Origin: Haloarcula nitratireducens
Lineage (GTDB): Archaea; Halobacteriota; Halobacteria; Halobacteriales; Haloarculaceae
Reading direction: 5' to 3'
Assembly (NCBI RefSeq): GCF_019599505.1
Contig: NZ_RKLT01000034.1
Span: forward strand, 1 to 31,193
Length of the DNA stretch: 31,193 bases
Part shown: positions 30,200 through 31,193 of the stretch, one piece after another
Position numbering within the stretch: the first letter of the stretch is position 1
Layout of the letters: every line of letters starts with the position of its first letter
The notes under the pieces: generated by a model
What the model was told of the DNA's origin: nothing
The model's database searches: none
What the model saw: the letters and a program-made list of their open reading frames with translations, nothing else
Made by a program: the position numbers and the translations under genes

Positions 30200-31193
30200 A
30201 TGAATCCTATCTCATTCTTCTTCTCTTTGAGTATCAGATGGCCGCTACAGCTACTCCCTGTGCAGCTTCCGGTTTCAGTCGACGTGGTCGTCGTACTGGC
30301 AATCATCGCTATCGTCTTCGTTCTCTTCGTCACCCAGCCGGTTCCGATCGATGCCACCGCGGTCGGTCTCGTAGTTGTCCTCATCCTCCTCGGCGAGTGG
30401 ACCGGCGTGTCGCCGGAGCAGGGGGTCTCTGGATTCTCGAACCCCGCGACGCTCACCGTGCTGGCGATGTTCGTCCTGAGCGAAGGCGTCCGACGGACCG
30501 GCGTCATCCAGATCCTTACACGGAAATTGATCGCATTTGCCGGAGATAATGAGTTCCGGCAGTTGCTCGCCACGGTCACGCTCTCCGGGCCGCCCGGCGG
30601 GGTCGTCAGCAACGTCTCGGTCGTCGCCGTGTTGATACCTGCGATAATGAACCTCGCCCGGCAGACGAAGACGTCGCCCTCGAAGCTCCTGATACCACTG
30701 TCGTTCGCCTCGATGCTCGGTGGCATGCTCACCGTCGTCGGGACGATAACGAACCTCCTGGCGAGCGAGGTATGGGTCCAGGTCGGCGGTCCCGACGCAC
30801 AGCCGTTTGCCCTGCTCGAGTTCACGCATTTGGGCGCTATCGTCCTGCTCGTGGGGGTCGTGTATCTGCTCACCGTCGGTCAATACCTCACTCCGGCACG
30901 GATCGAACCGGCGGAGTCGCCCACTGACGCGTTCGGCATGACCGACTACCTCACCGACGTCGTCGTCATGGAGGACTCGCCGCTCGTCGGTTCCCGGGTC
31001 GGAGAACTGAGCGAGCGGGACCTCGATCTCGACGTGTTCCAGATCATTCGTGGCAACCGGACGCTCGCCCGCGGGCTCGGATCGGAACGGATCCAGGTCG
31101 GCGACGTCCTCTCCGTCAGAGCCGACCAAGAAACCCTCCAAGAGGTCATCGAGCAGGACCATCTGCAGCTGTTACCGGAAGTTATGGAGGCGG
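30200..31193 (+). CDS. SLC13-like anion transporter with TrkA-C domain, right end outside the window
   Basis: 331 codons are visible from ATG 30200 (MNPISFFFSLSIRWPLQLLP); a GTG at 30260 is the alternative start. The N-terminal half has about six membrane helices with FVTQPVPIDATAVGLV, GVSGFSNPATLTVLAMFVLS and SPSKLLIPLSFASMLGG, typical of divalent-anion:sodium symporters (SLC13/CitMHS type). The Na/substrate motifs differ from the norm: SNVSVVAVL replaces NNTA..AVL and VGTITNLL replaces GTSTNLL. Residues about 255-320 form a TrkA-C/RCK-C domain (SPLVGSRVGEL, QIIRGN, IQVGDVLSVRA), often regulatory. Transported anion unknown; the frame runs off the window end intact. Confidence 0.82.
   Translation, partial: MNPISFFFSLSIRWPLQLLPVQLPVSVDVVVVLAIIAIVFVLFVTQPVPIDATAVGLVVVLILLGEWTGVSPEQGVSGFSNPATLTVLAMFVLSEGVRRTGVIQILTRKLIAFAGDNEFRQLLATVTLSGPPGGVVSNVSVVAVLIPAIMNLARQTKTSPSKLLIPLSFASMLGGMLTVVGTITNLLASEVWVQVGGPDAQPFALLEFTHLGAIVLLVGVVYLLTVGQYLTPARIEPAESPTDAFGMTDYLTDVVVMEDSPLVGSRVGELSERDLDLDVFQIIRGNRTLARGLGSERIQVGDVLSVRADQETLQEVIEQDHLQLLPEVMEA

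Noticed and set aside
30275..31162. 295-codon minus-strand frame
   Set aside because: Shadow of the SLC13 transporter gene; biased toward Asp, Glu and Arg without a fold.
1..31193. CRISPR arrays, rRNA or tRNA genes, replication origin
   Set aside because: No regularly spaced repeats, no rRNA or tRNA features and no Orc1/Cdc6 or Rep gene were found on reading both strands.

Overview
The window reads as haloarchaeal DNA. The predicted proteins are acidic, two lipoproteins carry twin-arginine (Tat) signals with a lipobox, a TATA-binding protein is present, and several genes have an A/T-rich box about 27 bp before the start codon, as expected for leaderless transcripts. The mix of stress and metal genes, an extra TBP, dispersed repeats, IS remnants and many broken genes suggests a secondary replicon or accessory island. 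That last point is inference, because no replication gene lies in the window.

Left part (1-8100). A partial gene and a frameshifted HTH gene are followed by a FilR1/DUF1724-type regulator (1127-1936). Next comes a tight five-gene operon (2211-4460): a DUF1059 protein, an OsmC-like protein, an ArsM-like methyltransferase, a four-helix membrane protein and a one-helix membrane protein. Palindromes sharing the 9-mer AGCTATCTA lie before both the regulator and the operon. This is the best candidate for an undescribed regulated system. A solitary PemK/MazF-like toxin, a dodecin, a cupin, a Cys-rich ArsR-like regulator and three very small zinc-ribbon proteins follow.

Middle (8100-21900). Decayed TnpB-like and polysaccharide-deacetylase-like fragments precede an ABC importer operon of the nitrate/sulfonate/taurine type (8957-12660), with two different permeases around one ATPase. 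A PIN/VapC remnant, an HTH-PemK/MazF toxin-antitoxin pair, a Bat-like HTH_10 regulator, a Tat lipoprotein with a glycosidase-like TIM barrel and a second PIN remnant come next. A metal-resistance block follows: DoxX plus a MerB-like organomercurial lyase, divergent from an HxlR regulator across a palindromic TATA region, then an ACR3-type transporter with a frameshifted 51-residue membrane protein just upstream. Three diverged copies of an unexplained repeat (about 8585, 13225 and 20401) are scattered here. The block ends with a protein made of two copies of one domain fused to a lamin-tail-like domain.

Right part (21900-31193). An ATP-grasp ligase and two unrelated SAM methyltransferases surround a small beta-rich hypothetical protein. 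A gene graveyard follows: an MFS C-terminal piece on one strand abuts an ATPase-like C-terminal piece on the other. A diverged copy of the latter lies beyond an intact MFS transporter, so the two copies flank it as direct repeats. A DUF1931-like histone-fold gene with an apparent one-base deletion sits before an intact TBP gene. A conserved helical hypothetical protein, a 5'-truncated IS6-family transposase and the start of an SLC13/TrkA-C transporter, which runs off the window, complete the region.

Family names come from reading motifs without database searches. Frameshifts could be real decay or assembly errors.
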